A stretch of 64,000 nt of DNA from an uncultured Alphaproteobacteria bacterium. Lineage in GTDB: Bacteria > Pseudomonadota > Alphaproteobacteria > RF32 > CAG-239. The notes below the pieces were generated by a model. It was not told the DNA's origin. It did not search any database and saw only the letters and a list, made by a program, of their open reading frames with translations. The position numbers were made by a program, and so were the translations under genes. The DNA lies in contig CAJTMA010000003.1 of assembly GCA_910577205.1 (NCBI GenBank), positions 42,034 through 106,033 on the forward strand, read 5' to 3'. Of the stretch, positions 26,505-35,476 are shown in pieces. The first letter of the stretch is position 1, and each line of letters begins with the position of its first letter.

Positions 26505-27023
26505 TTACTGAATGTCAAAACTCTTAAAGTTAAGGTTGGAAACCTTAACCGGGTCAGTCAGCAGATTGATGCGGAACAGCAGTTCTTCTTTGAGATTGTA
26601 TAAGCCGTCAGAACCGCTGATTTCTTCCGGTGTCAACTCGGTAATATGGGCGAGAAGGGTGTCGTTAATCCGCGGCAGCAGCGCCTCAACGGTCTTGATA
26701 TCTTCTACGGCGGACAATTCAATGCTGAGCTTTAATTTGGCGGTGAGCGCTTTTCCCGTGGAGGAACGCAGATGCGCCGCCAATTCGGGCAAAGAATAAA
26801 AGACAGTCACTTTGCCGCCTTCCGCGCCGTCGGAGGTAATAATGTTATATTCAGCATTGCTGTCAGAATTTTTGCTGCGTGTAAAAACCGTAATAAAACT
26901 GACGGCCAGCCCGATAACGATGATTATCGGCAAGACGAAAATCAGCACTTTCTTTTTATTAAAAGGTTTGACAGGCAGTTCTTCATCTTCAGCTTTGCCG
27001 AGACTGTCATCTGTTTTAGCCAT
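26505..27023 (-). CDS. fliL: Flagellar basal-body protein FliL
   Basis: Single-pass inner-membrane protein around the stator. 172 residues: cytoplasmic N-terminus, membrane helix 'VLIFVLPIIIVIGLAVSFI', and periplasmic SPFH-like domain ending '...NLNFKSFDIQ'. ATG 27023 is chosen because GGGGAGA lies just before it; the frame begins at 27035. First gene of the operon fliL-fliM-DUF6468-motE-TPR-uvrB. Confidence 0.9.
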   Translation of the reverse strand: MAKTDDSLGKAEDEELPVKPFNKKKVLIFVLPIIIVIGLAVSFITVFTRSKNSDSNAEYNIITSDGAEGGKVTVFYSLPELAAHLRSSTGKALTAKLKLSIELSAVEDIKTVEALLPRINDTLLAHITELTPEEISGSDGLYNLKEELLFRINLLTDPVKVSNLNFKSFDIQ

Positions 27024-27388
27024 AGTTCTCCCCATACTTAAACTAATAACGGTGTTATTTTACAGTAATAATTTTATTATTAAACCTTAAAAAGCGACTT
27101 ATTAAACGGATTTCCGCCATTTTTTTAGTTTTGAGCGGTTATCAGGCTTAGTAAAGGCGGGTGGTGAGGCCGCGTGATTAAATTTTTGCGTTAGAGGCGC
27201 TGTTTTTTTAACCAATAATTATGGAATGAAGATATAAAATAGCGACAATCAGAAATTCCGCCTAAGCCGGATGGCCGTTTGTGTTACGGATATGTTAAAT
27301 TTGTTTTGGTTAGGCAGTCAGCCTATGGAAAAACGGCGGTTTTTATGATAAAATGACATTCAGAGAAATGGCAGCAAAAGGGTAAAAG
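27024..27388. other. Intergenic region between divergent fliL and pilin genes
   Basis: No gene is seen. A palindromic AT stretch TAATAATAAAATTATTA lies near 27065-27083 on the fliL side, and an A-rich to T-rich arm pair (AAAAAC/GTTTTT) and a TATGAT/TAAAAT -10-like sequence lie near 27330-27356 ahead of the pilin-type genes. I see no clear sigma-54 or sigma-28 site for fliL. Confidence 0.4.
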
Positions 27389-28099
27389 ATGTATGTTTGG
27401 GTTTTGTTAGCGACTTTTATGGCTATGCTGTATGCCTATAACTTGTCGACCAGAGAAGATATGCGGACGCTGTACACCGTTCCGCAGGCAGAATCCGTGG
27501 TGTCAAAAATTGTTGTTCAGCACCGGGCAGCCCAAAAGTATATCAAAGACCACCAACCGCCGGAAAACGGCAATACGGTGGTGTCTTATTATCCTGGGCA
27601 AATTAGTATTGATAGTTTGCAGTATTATCTGCCTTATGGCTTTAAGCGAAACAGCGAATATACGTCGCTGATTTATTGTTTGGACAAGAACAGTGCCAAT
27701 TTGGGGGCGGCAGTCGCCGGTTGTTCCGGCAGCGGAGTCAGCTGTTGCAGCAAGCCGGAGGCGATTACTTATCTGGTGACTTTTGGCTGTATTCCGTCCC
27801 GCTGGCGAAATCTGTTTACCGGCAAACCGGATGTTGACTTGTTAAAAGCGATTGAAACAGTGGTGGGTATCGGAACAGACTTCGGCTATGCTGATAAGTC
27901 GGATGCAAGCCGTTGGTCAGCAACGGAAACGATAAAGTCGACTATGGCTATTCGTGGACGAGAGGTAACTTATACCTCAATTCCGCAGTATATTATTTCA
28001 AATGAACTCAGCGGCGCGGGCAGCAAATCGTTCAAAAATGTGTGTGTGAACAATAAAAATTGCCCTTACTGTTTGATTTATATGACCCCTTATGATTAG
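27389..28099 (+). CDS. PilM-like pilus protein
   Basis: The 236-residue protein has one N-terminal membrane helix ('VWVLLATFMAMLYAY'), then 'SVVSKIVVQHRAAQKYIKDH' and a Gly-containing segment, the layout of the small PilM protein of plasmid type IVb thin pili. The C-terminal half has several Cys pairs (GVSCCSK, NCPYC) likely to form disulfides outside the cell. It is followed after 18 bp by the long pilin gene. Homology to PilM is by layout and needs a profile search. Confidence 0.5.
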   Translation: MYVWVLLATFMAMLYAYNLSTREDMRTLYTVPQAESVVSKIVVQHRAAQKYIKDHQPPENGNTVVSYYPGQISIDSLQYYLPYGFKRNSEYTSLIYCLDKNSANLGAAVAGCSGSGVSCCSKPEAITYLVTFGCIPSRWRNLFTGKPDVDLLKAIETVVGIGTDFGYADKSDASRWSATETIKSTMAIRGREVTYTSIPQYIISNELSGAGSKSFKNVCVNNKNCPYCLIYMTPYD

Positions 28100-28117
28100 G
28101 ATTTGAGGAGAAAGACA

Positions 28118-31100
28118 ATGCGTAAACAATCTAAGTCCGGATTAAGCGAACTCGGCAGTTTGATGATTGAGGCGATGGCAATGTTAGCTCTCATTTCCAT
28201 GGTGACGCCGATTTTGTATAAAAAAGCAGCAGAACGGACAACCGAACTGCAGGATATTAACGCGGCGAGCCAGATGCGTTCGCTGATTAAGTCATTAGAT
28301 GATTATGTCAGTGATCACTATGACGATATTATCCAAGGGAAAAAGGTATCGCAAAATTGTCCGACGGCATCAGTTGATTTTAACGATATGAAAGCCACGA
28401 CAGGGGCATCTACTCAGAAAAAGACCATTAATATTGATCACTTCTGCGAATATTTGCCGTATGGTTTTTTGGATAAAGATAAAAAAGCGCAGGAAACCAA
28501 GACATTCAGCAAAAACTATAAAGTTGTCCTGAAAAAAGTGGACGGTGGTTCCGGGCGAAAAAGGGTCATTACGGCCTTTTTGGCAACAGATCCTAAGGAA
28601 GGCGACACTTTTCCGAAGCTGCGGGCGGCGCGTATTGCCTCGATGATCGGCAGTAACGGCGGTTTTATTAATGTTAACGGCGATAAGGCTTCCGCGATGG
28701 GTACGCAGGGTATTTGGGGCGTTGATAACCTGAATACGGATTTGGGTATTGCCACCAATACGGTGAAAGATGGTGCGGTTATTGCGTCCTCCGTGCAGGG
28801 GATTGCGGCGCAGGGCGGCGTTGATAATGAAAATGTGTTGTATCGCAAATACAGAAGCAATCGTGAGCTGAATACAATGGAAACTGATTTGCTGATGGGG
28901 GCAAATGCGGCACAAGGGCAGAATATTATCAATGTTAACCAGATGATTATTGAAGCCGGAAATGCCGGAAATTTCAAAGAAGGCACAAACGCCGCGAATA
29001 ATGCTTTGTATATTAAAAATGGGGGGATGACGGTCAAAGGCGGTATTACGGCAGCGGATACCAAGTTTAGTGTTGATACCGGTGGTAAAGCTACGGCTGT
29101 GGAGTATGTTGCCGGAAACTTTAATGCCAAAGACGGGGCTTTAAATTTGGGCGGTGCTTTTCAGGCAAGCAACAGCGGGCTGACGATGACTTACTCCGGA
29201 GGTTCTTGGAGTGCGACATCGGGTGTGAGCGGTGCGCCGGTGAATATCAATGCCAATACGAAGATTACAGGCAATTTGCATGTGACTGGCAATGAGTATC
29301 TTGGCGGCGATTTGCGTGTCGGCGGAACTATTGATGCCAATAAACTGCATGCGAGGACTCAGTTGTCTGCGGGAGGGGAGGCAAATGCTCCGACTAATGC
29401 AGTTATTACAGGAACAAGTTCTGTGTTTAAACAACCGACTTTTAGAATAGGCGGTACTGGTGAAAATGATGCGCGTTTGTCTACGAATGCAACTAAGACG
29501 GTTTTGCGCGGTGGGGCTGGCGGTTTATTGCTTGATTCATCGCAAAATGTGACGATGCAGAGTAGTCAGGCGGGTAAAGTTACTATCTCGGCCGGTACTG
29601 GTACATTGGATTTGGATTCCGGAAGTAATGTGACGATTGATTCGGCAGCGAGCGGGTATATTTCCCTTAATGGTTCACTGATGAAATTATATCCGTCAAC
29701 GGCAAAAGTTACGTCAATCGTGAATTCTTTTGTTACGGGTAATACAAGTGCCGAGACTAATTTAGGGGCGGCGGATGCAGCTTATTCTATCACCGATGTT
29801 CAGAATCGGCGGTTTAAGACAAAGAAAATGAATTTTGAGGTTGCTGATGGCAGTAACAGTAATGTCTTTACTATTGATCCGGGAGAAACGGGAATTTCCG
29901 GGCGGGCAGCAAAAGATAAAGCTTATGCCACAATGCGGGGTAAATTGACGGTGACGAATAATCCGGTAAGCGGAAAGACGACCAATGTCTTTCAGGTGAC
30001 GCCGTCCAATCAGACGGAAAATACTGCGGCAGTTAATGTCAGCAATGATTATTTGAGAGTTAATAATCTGACGGATGCCAGTAAGGTTATGACCGTTGAT
30101 ATCAAAGGGACGCAGAAAGCCGATACAGCTGCAAATAAAGGGCCGGTGTATGTTCGCAAAGGTGTGATTGAATTGGCTGCAAATACCGGAAGCACGGTCA
30201 GAGCTTTGAGCGAACATCAAGGTTATGTCAAAGCTGACAGGTTTGTTGCGAATAAAGCATTAGAAGCGAAAGCTTTGTCTAAGCCGACAGATTTAGGGTT
30301 TGATTTTATACAGTCGGTGAGTGCTGGTGCTTATGACCATTATCAGGTTAATCCGGCTTATACATCGGTGATGCATGATATTAAGCTGACAACCCGCGGC
30401 GGCGCTCGTTTGAGCGATATCTTACCGGACTTTATTAATAAAGGTATTTATATTGTTGATAATACTTATAAGATTGGTGAGGTTTCATCTAGTTGGTCTG
30501 ATGTGTATCCTAAAGGACATGCACTTGAAGGCCATCATCGCAGTTTTAATCCAACGACAGCCAAACCAGCAGACTGTGGTTCAGAGCATTCTTGCGAGGT
30601 TAGTCCCTGGGCTGGATTTGTGCCTGCTCCACAGTGTCCTCCGGGATATATGAAGGTGATAACCCTGACACCGGCAACTTTTTCTATGGCACAGGCTGGT
30701 ATTCCGGGGCCGCTGTCATCCGAGGTTAAGCCAGATTTGATTATTGACTATAATGTTCGAGATCCTAATGAATATGAGGATGGATATTCAGGTACTAAGC
30801 ATTACAATAAATCAGGTTATGTGACAACAGCGCCAACGCCTTTGTATTTCCAGAAAAATACTTGGTTGCGGTCAATGGTTATTCCTTATAATGCAGGTAC
30901 TAAAAGTTCTACTTTTAGGGGGTGGAGTACCGTAATGGGCTTTATTTATCCTTTCTCCTATTATAAAAAGTATATTCAGCTTATTGGGATGCCTGTTGAT
31001 ACGACAGGGGGAGAGAATAAGACGATTGTTTGGAACTTGTTCCCGGTATGGAATCAGACTTTGGAAGGTTATGCAACGGTTTATTGTTATTTTAATCGGG

Positions 31101-31240
31101 AAGAAGCGACATGGGATGCAACTCTGGTGGATAAGACCTATGATCAGCTGGGGAGCTTCCGTAATGTGTATAGTAAGTCTAATTCTTCATATGAATCCCG
31201 CTTAAATGACCCGACTCTGGGTTATAAAGATCCGTGGTAA
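28118..31240 (+). CDS. Long type IV prepilin with tail-fibre-like body (PilV-like)
   Basis: ATG 28118 after GAGGAGA gives 1040 residues. The N-terminus has a prepilin site: Gly13, then SLMIE with Glu at +5, then a hydrophobic helix. A pilin-like head is followed by ~650 residues of Gly/Asn/Thr-rich repeats ('NITGNLHVTGN', 'GGDLRVGGT') typical of phage tail fibres and PilV shaft regions, and a Trp/Cys-bearing C-terminal domain beginning 'PQCPPGYMKV'. PilV proteins are pilus-tip adhesins of type IVb pili. No shufflon recombinase or repeats are visible. Confidence 0.7.
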   Translation: MRKQSKSGLSELGSLMIEAMAMLALISMVTPILYKKAAERTTELQDINAASQMRSLIKSLDDYVSDHYDDIIQGKKVSQNCPTASVDFNDMKATTGASTQKKTINIDHFCEYLPYGFLDKDKKAQETKTFSKNYKVVLKKVDGGSGRKRVITAFLATDPKEGDTFPKLRAARIASMIGSNGGFINVNGDKASAMGTQGIWGVDNLNTDLGIATNTVKDGAVIASSVQGIAAQGGVDNENVLYRKYRSNRELNTMETDLLMGANAAQGQNIINVNQMIIEAGNAGNFKEGTNAANNALYIKNGGMTVKGGITAADTKFSVDTGGKATAVEYVAGNFNAKDGALNLGGAFQASNSGLTMTYSGGSWSATSGVSGAPVNINANTKITGNLHVTGNEYLGGDLRVGGTIDANKLHARTQLSAGGEANAPTNAVITGTSSVFKQPTFRIGGTGENDARLSTNATKTVLRGGAGGLLLDSSQNVTMQSSQAGKVTISAGTGTLDLDSGSNVTIDSAASGYISLNGSLMKLYPSTAKVTSIVNSFVTGNTSAETNLGAADAAYSITDVQNRRFKTKKMNFEVADGSNSNVFTIDPGETGISGRAAKDKAYATMRGKLTVTNNPVSGKTTNVFQVTPSNQTENTAAVNVSNDYLRVNNLTDASKVMTVDIKGTQKADTAANKGPVYVRKGVIELAANTGSTVRALSEHQGYVKADRFVANKALEAKALSKPTDLGFDFIQSVSAGAYDHYQVNPAYTSVMHDIKLTTRGGARLSDILPDFINKGIYIVDNTYKIGEVSSSWSDVYPKGHALEGHHRSFNPTTAKPADCGSEHSCEVSPWAGFVPAPQCPPGYMKVITLTPATFSMAQAGIPGPLSSEVKPDLIIDYNVRDPNEYEDGYSGTKHYNKSGYVTTAPTPLYFQKNTWLRSMVIPYNAGTKSSTFRGWSTVMGFIYPFSYYKKYIQLIGMPVDTTGGENKTIVWNLFPVWNQTLEGYATVYCYFNREEATWDATLVDKTYDQLGSFRNVYSKSNSSYESRLNDPTLGYKDPW

Positions 31241-31255
31241 TGTCTGGCAGTTATG

Positions 31256-31288
31256 CACCCCCGTTGAGTAAACGGGGGTGTTTTTTTT
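31256..31288 (+). terminator. Strong terminator after the PilV-like gene
   Basis: CACCCCCGTT (31256-31265) pairs with AACGGGGGTG (31271-31280), then eight T. Confidence 0.9.
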
Positions 31289-31289
31289 A

Positions 31290-31880
31290 GAATAATCATT
31301 TCCTGCCGTCGTGCCTACGAGCACAAAGGTGTGTGTGAGTATAAGGCATTTCTCTTTAAATTGTCATTGCGAGCAAAGCGAAGCAATCTCGGCTATATTA
31401 AAATAAGGCTGGGATTACTTCGTCACGTTGTTCCTCGTAATGACGATATTTGTTTTTAGCCCCTTTATACTCGCTTTCTGAGGAGCTATGCGACAAAGAA
31501 TCCATCTCCAGACAACCGCTAAGTAGACAGCGTACCACTTTTGACTTGGATCTTTCGCCTACGGCTCAAGATGACACGTTCTGAACGTCATGCTGAGGAA
31601 CATAGTGACGAAGTATCCATATCAAAACATCCGCAGGGTAAACATTGTGCCTGTTTGAATATGGATCCTTCACCGCGTTGCGGTTCAGGATGACGGGAGA
31701 GGGGGGGATGGCTGAGATTACTTTGTCACTATGTTTCGGAACATAGTGAGCAAGCAGCGAAGCTGTCGTGCTTCAATGACAGTGTTTGTGTTAAAGCTTC
31801 CTTATTCTCGGGTTGCTTTCAAGCCCCGGAGGTGTGGTGACGTTGGATAGATTAAGACAATCTTTAAAATTATCTGCTAT
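31290..31880. repeat. Cluster of palindromic 'ATTGCGAG' and 'ATGCTGAGG' type repeats
   Basis: No gene. Two long imperfect inverted repeats are clear: 31363-31444, bounded by GTCATTGCGAG and CTCGTAATGAC, and 31586-31695, bounded by CGTCATGCTGA and TCAGGATGACG. Half elements lie around them (AATCCATCTCC near 31500, GGATCTTTCGCC near 31546, GAGATTACTTTGTC near 31713). Dispersed elements of this type are widespread in host-associated bacteria. The block fills the 667 bp between two genes. Confidence 0.75.
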
Positions 31881-31907
31881 TCTGACTAATATTCAGGGAG
31901 ATGACAG

Positions 31908-32675
31908 ATGATGAAAAAAACTGTATTGGGGATTTCCGTTCTTAGCACTTTGGCGATGGTTTCGGATGTTTATGCGCAGGCGACTTATTTTGGAGATGAG
32001 CCGGAAGGGGTTCAATCTTTTCAACAGAATAAGGATGCCTGGCGTCGTCAGGATGGCAAACGTTTGGAAATTTTGCAGAGCATTTCTGATTCTGTCGGGC
32101 AGGCGGCATTAGCTAATATAACCGGGGCAGAACAGGCTTTTTGCTATCAGGTTACCAGCCGTCCGAATAATTACAGCGGTTATACAATTAACGGGATGGC
32201 CGTTACCGGTTTTTGCGGTTTGGTCGGAGAGCCTTTGCGTGAAACGATTAAAGAGCAATTTTTCTCCACAAGCGATAATATTGATTTTATGAATGCTGAA
32301 AAATGCATTATCAAGCCCAAATTGATGATACGCTGGGTGCGCGGGGTGGATGTGACGGATATGCTGATTTCTGCGCCTTGTTATTCATATTCGATTTTTT
32401 ATGGCGGCAAAGTTCGCACTTTTAACTTTAAGCCCGGTGCGGAAATTATTGATGTTATGGTAGATTCTTTTAAGGATTTGACAGTTCCTTTTGTTTCTCC
32501 GGCATTGTTGAACCAGTTGCTGCCGGTCGGTGTGCCGCAGACAACGGAGCAAAAAGAGATTGTTAAGGAGCAGAGTGGCCCTGTTCGTAAATGGGAGCAG
32601 CAGAAGCCTAAAGTATCGCAACAGCCGGCTCAGGGGGCTAAAAAAGGTTGGAATAATCTTAATTTTGGCCGATGA
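31908..32675 (+). CDS. Secreted protein, unknown (255 aa)
   Basis: GGGAG ribosome site, then tandem ATGs. Signal peptide 'KKTVLGISVLSTLAMVSDVYA' with cleavage near residue 23. The mature part has four to five Cys, a Tyr-rich 'PCYSYSIFYGGKVRTF' stretch and a basic Gln/Pro tail. No family recognised. Resembles periplasmic components found with pilus or secretion genes, but nothing here proves it. Confidence 0.6.
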   Translation: MMKKTVLGISVLSTLAMVSDVYAQATYFGDEPEGVQSFQQNKDAWRRQDGKRLEILQSISDSVGQAALANITGAEQAFCYQVTSRPNNYSGYTINGMAVTGFCGLVGEPLRETIKEQFFSTSDNIDFMNAEKCIIKPKLMIRWVRGVDVTDMLISAPCYSYSIFYGGKVRTFNFKPGAEIIDVMVDSFKDLTVPFVSPALLNQLLPVGVPQTTEQKEIVKEQSGPVRKWEQQKPKVSQQPAQGAKKGWNNLNFGR

Positions 32676-32776
32676 TGGCAGTGACGCAAGTGGCGTACTG
32701 ATAAATATGGTGGCACAGCTTCCATATTTTACCTCAGGGATAGCAAGAAAGGGATGTTTTTTAGTCCGGCAAGAAA

Positions 32777-33832
32777 TTAATCCGGCAGGAAGACCGTTTG
32801 GTTAAAAACATTCTCCAGAAAGAACAGCGAGATAAAGCACAGCATTGCAGAAATGACCGGTGTGGTTATCCAGCCGATAGAGATTTTCCCCAAAATGTCC
32901 CAGCGGATGTTGCGTCCGCCTTTGGCAATGCCAATTCCCATAACCGCGCCAATCACGGCTTGAGAGCTGGAAACCGGAACGAGCGGCAGAGCCGGGAGAT
33001 TATGATTTTGCAAAAATTGTTCCAGCCCTTGAGAGGCGAACATAAATAAAACGATTGATTGGGACACGACGACAATCCAGGCGACAATCGGGCTCATCAC
33101 CATGATTTTTTTGCCGATGGTACGCATAATTTGATGTGAACGGGTGAAGATGCCGATGCTGATTGCCAAAGCACCGATAAGAAATAACAACTGCGTTGCC
33201 GAAAGGCTGAAACCGTGCCAGCTGATGCTTTGCAGAGGATTGGCATCAACAAATACCCCCATGACATTACCGATATTGTTTGCTCCCAGAGCATAAGCCC
33301 CGAAAGCGCCGGTGAGAATTAAACCGATACGGGTGTGACAGTCCAAGCGGAGCAAATGTATTTTGGCGTGTTTTAGCCAGATGCGGGTTAATCCATAAAG
33401 GCAGATGGCAATAATGCCGGAGAGGAGCGGGCAGAGAATCCAGGTGCTGACGATTTCGGAAAGGATGCCGTAATCGGTCGGTTTGCTGCTGTAGCAGTTC
33501 CAGCCGATAATCGCACCGACAATAGATTGTGATGTTGAAACAGGAATCGAACTGCTGACCATCCAATATACGGTGACCGCCGCGGCAAAAGCGCACATAA
33601 AAGCCCCGGCAAGCGTGTTGACAGCCCCAAGTTCGGTCAGGGTTTTACTGGCGCCGCCGCCGGCAAAAACCGCGCCGATGATAACAAAAACGGAGGCGAT
33701 AATTGCGGCTGTGCGGAAGCGCACCATTTTCGTGCCGACTGCCGTGCCAAAAATATTGGCGGCATCATTAGCACCGAGTGACCAGCCCAGAAAAAGGCCG
33801 CTGCTTAAGAAGACAAAAAACAGATAGTCCAT
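32777..33832 (-). CDS. Inorganic phosphate transporter, PiT family
   Basis: Inner-membrane symporter of 351 residues with about 10 hydrophobic segments and both signature repeats: GANDAAN (residues 20-26) and 'GANNIGN' in the second half. It starts 11 bp after the DUF47 gene, the standard pairing in which the PhoU-like partner modulates the transporter. GGAGC ribosome site. Confidence 0.92.
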   Translation of the reverse strand: MDYLFFVFLSSGLFLGWSLGANDAANIFGTAVGTKMVRFRTAAIIASVFVIIGAVFAGGGASKTLTELGAVNTLAGAFMCAFAAAVTVYWMVSSSIPVSTSQSIVGAIIGWNCYSSKPTDYGILSEIVSTWILCPLLSGIIAICLYGLTRIWLKHAKIHLLRLDCHTRIGLILTGAFGAYALGANNIGNVMGVFVDANPLQSISWHGFSLSATQLLFLIGALAISIGIFTRSHQIMRTIGKKIMVMSPIVAWIVVVSQSIVLFMFASQGLEQFLQNHNLPALPLVPVSSSQAVIGAVMGIGIAKGGRNIRWDILGKISIGWITTPVISAMLCFISLFFLENVFNQTVFLPD

Positions 33833-33843
33833 CTGAAGCTCCG

Positions 33844-34503
33844 TTAAATATCGCGTTTGATTGTGAAGATAAGCAACTCATCGATACAGTCTTCGGCAAT
33901 ATCGGCAATGTCGGCAATATCAGTAATCAAGTTGCTGAGCTGCAGTTTGTTTGCCAGCGGTAAGTCCGAATCGAAAATAGCTTCTTTCATATGGCCTGAA
34001 GTCAGGTCGGTTTCATGTTCCATAAAGTAAACTTTTTGCGAATAATCGCGCACAGTGCTGATGTCGCGGAAAAATGCCCGGGAAGCAATTGCCATATTTT
34101 CACAGCAATCGGTAACCTGCTCGCAAAGTTCCTGCATACGCAGGTGGTATTCGGCAGGAAAATCAGGGCGCTCGATATAAAAGCGGTAGGCGACTTCATC
34201 AAATTTATTGATGACCTTGTCCAAATTTTCTACCAGATTGAGAACGTCTGCCCTCAGGTCGGGAATCAGGTTTTGTTCATACAGGCGGCTTTCGATGTCA
34301 CGGCGGAGGACGTCCGCGTCGTGCTCGATTTGTTTAATCTGCTTGTTGAGTTTCTTATATTCTTCGCTGCGTTGTTCGGTTAAGTATATGCGGATGGCTT
34401 TCTTAAAAGTCATGGCCGCATCGATAATCTTGTCATGGAAGGAGTCAATCTTGCTTTCCAATGATTTTGTTTGCGAAAATAATGAGATTTTGACCTGAAA
34501 CAT
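33844..34503 (-). CDS. PhoU-like DUF47 protein, partner of PiT
   Basis: The 219-residue all-helical protein has repeated 'KLNKQIKQIEHDADVLRRDIESRLY'-type and 'VYFMEHETDLTSGHM'-type segments with E-x3-D metal-binding motifs, as in the TIGR00153/DUF47 family. These accompany PiT transporters and are thought to control phosphate uptake. First gene of the pair. Confidence 0.88.
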   Translation of the reverse strand: MFQVKISLFSQTKSLESKIDSFHDKIIDAAMTFKKAIRIYLTEQRSEEYKKLNKQIKQIEHDADVLRRDIESRLYEQNLIPDLRADVLNLVENLDKVINKFDEVAYRFYIERPDFPAEYHLRMQELCEQVTDCCENMAIASRAFFRDISTVRDYSQKVYFMEHETDLTSGHMKEAIFDSDLPLANKLQLSNLITDIADIADIAEDCIDELLIFTIKRDI

Positions 34504-34680
34504 CTAAAACTATTCCTTGAGTTAAAAAAGTTTTCTTCAGTATAATTCCCAATTATGAACAAAGCTTTAGCAATTATCGCTTTATTTAGCAAATATAATT
34601 ATCTTTTCTCTTGTAAATATATTACAGATTGTCTAAATTATAGGTGTTTTAATTATAATTCGAAACTTAAGGATACCACT

Positions 34681-35397
34681 ATGAACAAATTGAATTCAAT
34701 TTATGTTTCTATTTTGGCGCTGATTGTGGCCGGTGTTGCATTGGCTATGAACTTTGTCGGTTGCGGAGCAAAAAAATCTGCCGAGGTTGAGCAGGCTTTG
34801 CTGGAAAACCCGGAAATGATTGTCAATGCTATGCAGAAATATGAACAAAATATGCGTGAGCAGGCTATGGCCGGCGCTCAAAAGTTGATTGAAGAAAATA
34901 TTGCCGCTATCAATAACGGTGCTAATACCCCGTTTGTCGGTCCGGAAGATGCTGAAAAAGTCGTTGTTGAATTCTTTGACTATTCCTGCGGCTACTGCCA
35001 CAGATTGTATCCGGAGCTGAAGGCTGTTATGGCTAACAACAGCGATGTTAAATTTGCATTCAAACCGCTGACTTTCGTTTCTCCGGTTTCTGAATATGCT
35101 GCCCGCGCTGTTTTGGCAGCCAACAAACAAGGTAAATTTGTTGAAATGCACAATGCGATGTTCGATTTCGGCGGTCAGCTGACTGAAGCTGCTATTGATG
35201 AAATTGCTGCTCAGCAGGGTTTGGATGTTGAAAAATACAAAGCTGACATGAATTCTCAGGAAGTCAGTGATGAACTGGCTGCTGTCAGCGAACTGGCTAA
35301 CAAAATCCAGATTAACGGTGTTCCGGCTCTGGTTGTTAACGGTAAAATGGTTCAGACTTTGGATGGCGGCGTTATTCAAGACGCTATCAACAAATAG
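34681..35397 (+). CDS. DsbA-family thiol oxidoreductase (Com1-like)
   Basis: ATG 34681 with AAGGA upstream is chosen over an ATG 126 bp earlier. The 238-residue protein has a hydrophobic N-terminus with Cys in 'FVGCG' that may be a lipid site, a helical linker, then a thioredoxin fold with active site 'SCGYCH' and cis-Pro in 'GVPALV'. It likely works in periplasmic disulfide chemistry. Several Cys-rich exported proteins in the window are possible substrates. Monocistronic, with its own terminator. Confidence 0.9.
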   Translation: MNKLNSIYVSILALIVAGVALAMNFVGCGAKKSAEVEQALLENPEMIVNAMQKYEQNMREQAMAGAQKLIEENIAAINNGANTPFVGPEDAEKVVVEFFDYSCGYCHRLYPELKAVMANNSDVKFAFKPLTFVSPVSEYAARAVLAANKQGKFVEMHNAMFDFGGQLTEAAIDEIAAQQGLDVEKYKADMNSQEVSDELAAVSELANKIQINGVPALVVNGKMVQTLDGGVIQDAINK

Positions 35398-35416
35398 TCT
35401 GTCATTGACAGATAAT

Positions 35417-35447
35417 AAAAAAGGAGTTCTGCGGAACTCCTTTTTTT
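35417..35447 (+). terminator. Terminator after the DsbA-like gene
   Basis: GGAGTTC (35423-35429) pairs with GAACTCC (35434-35440), flanked by A-run and seven T. Confidence 0.85.
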
Positions 35448-35476
35448 GTGGCGTGGATTTTTATAAATAAGATTGA

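Noticed and set aside
28370..29130. Long minus-strand open frames (181 and 204 codons) inside the PilV-like gene
   Set aside because: Shadows of the strong plus-strand coding frame; low-complexity composition keeps the opposite frames open, with no ribosome sites or family resemblance.
28118..31240. Shufflon at the 3' end of the PilV-like gene
   Set aside because: No inverted recombination sites or alternative 3' segments and no recombinase gene can be seen nearby.
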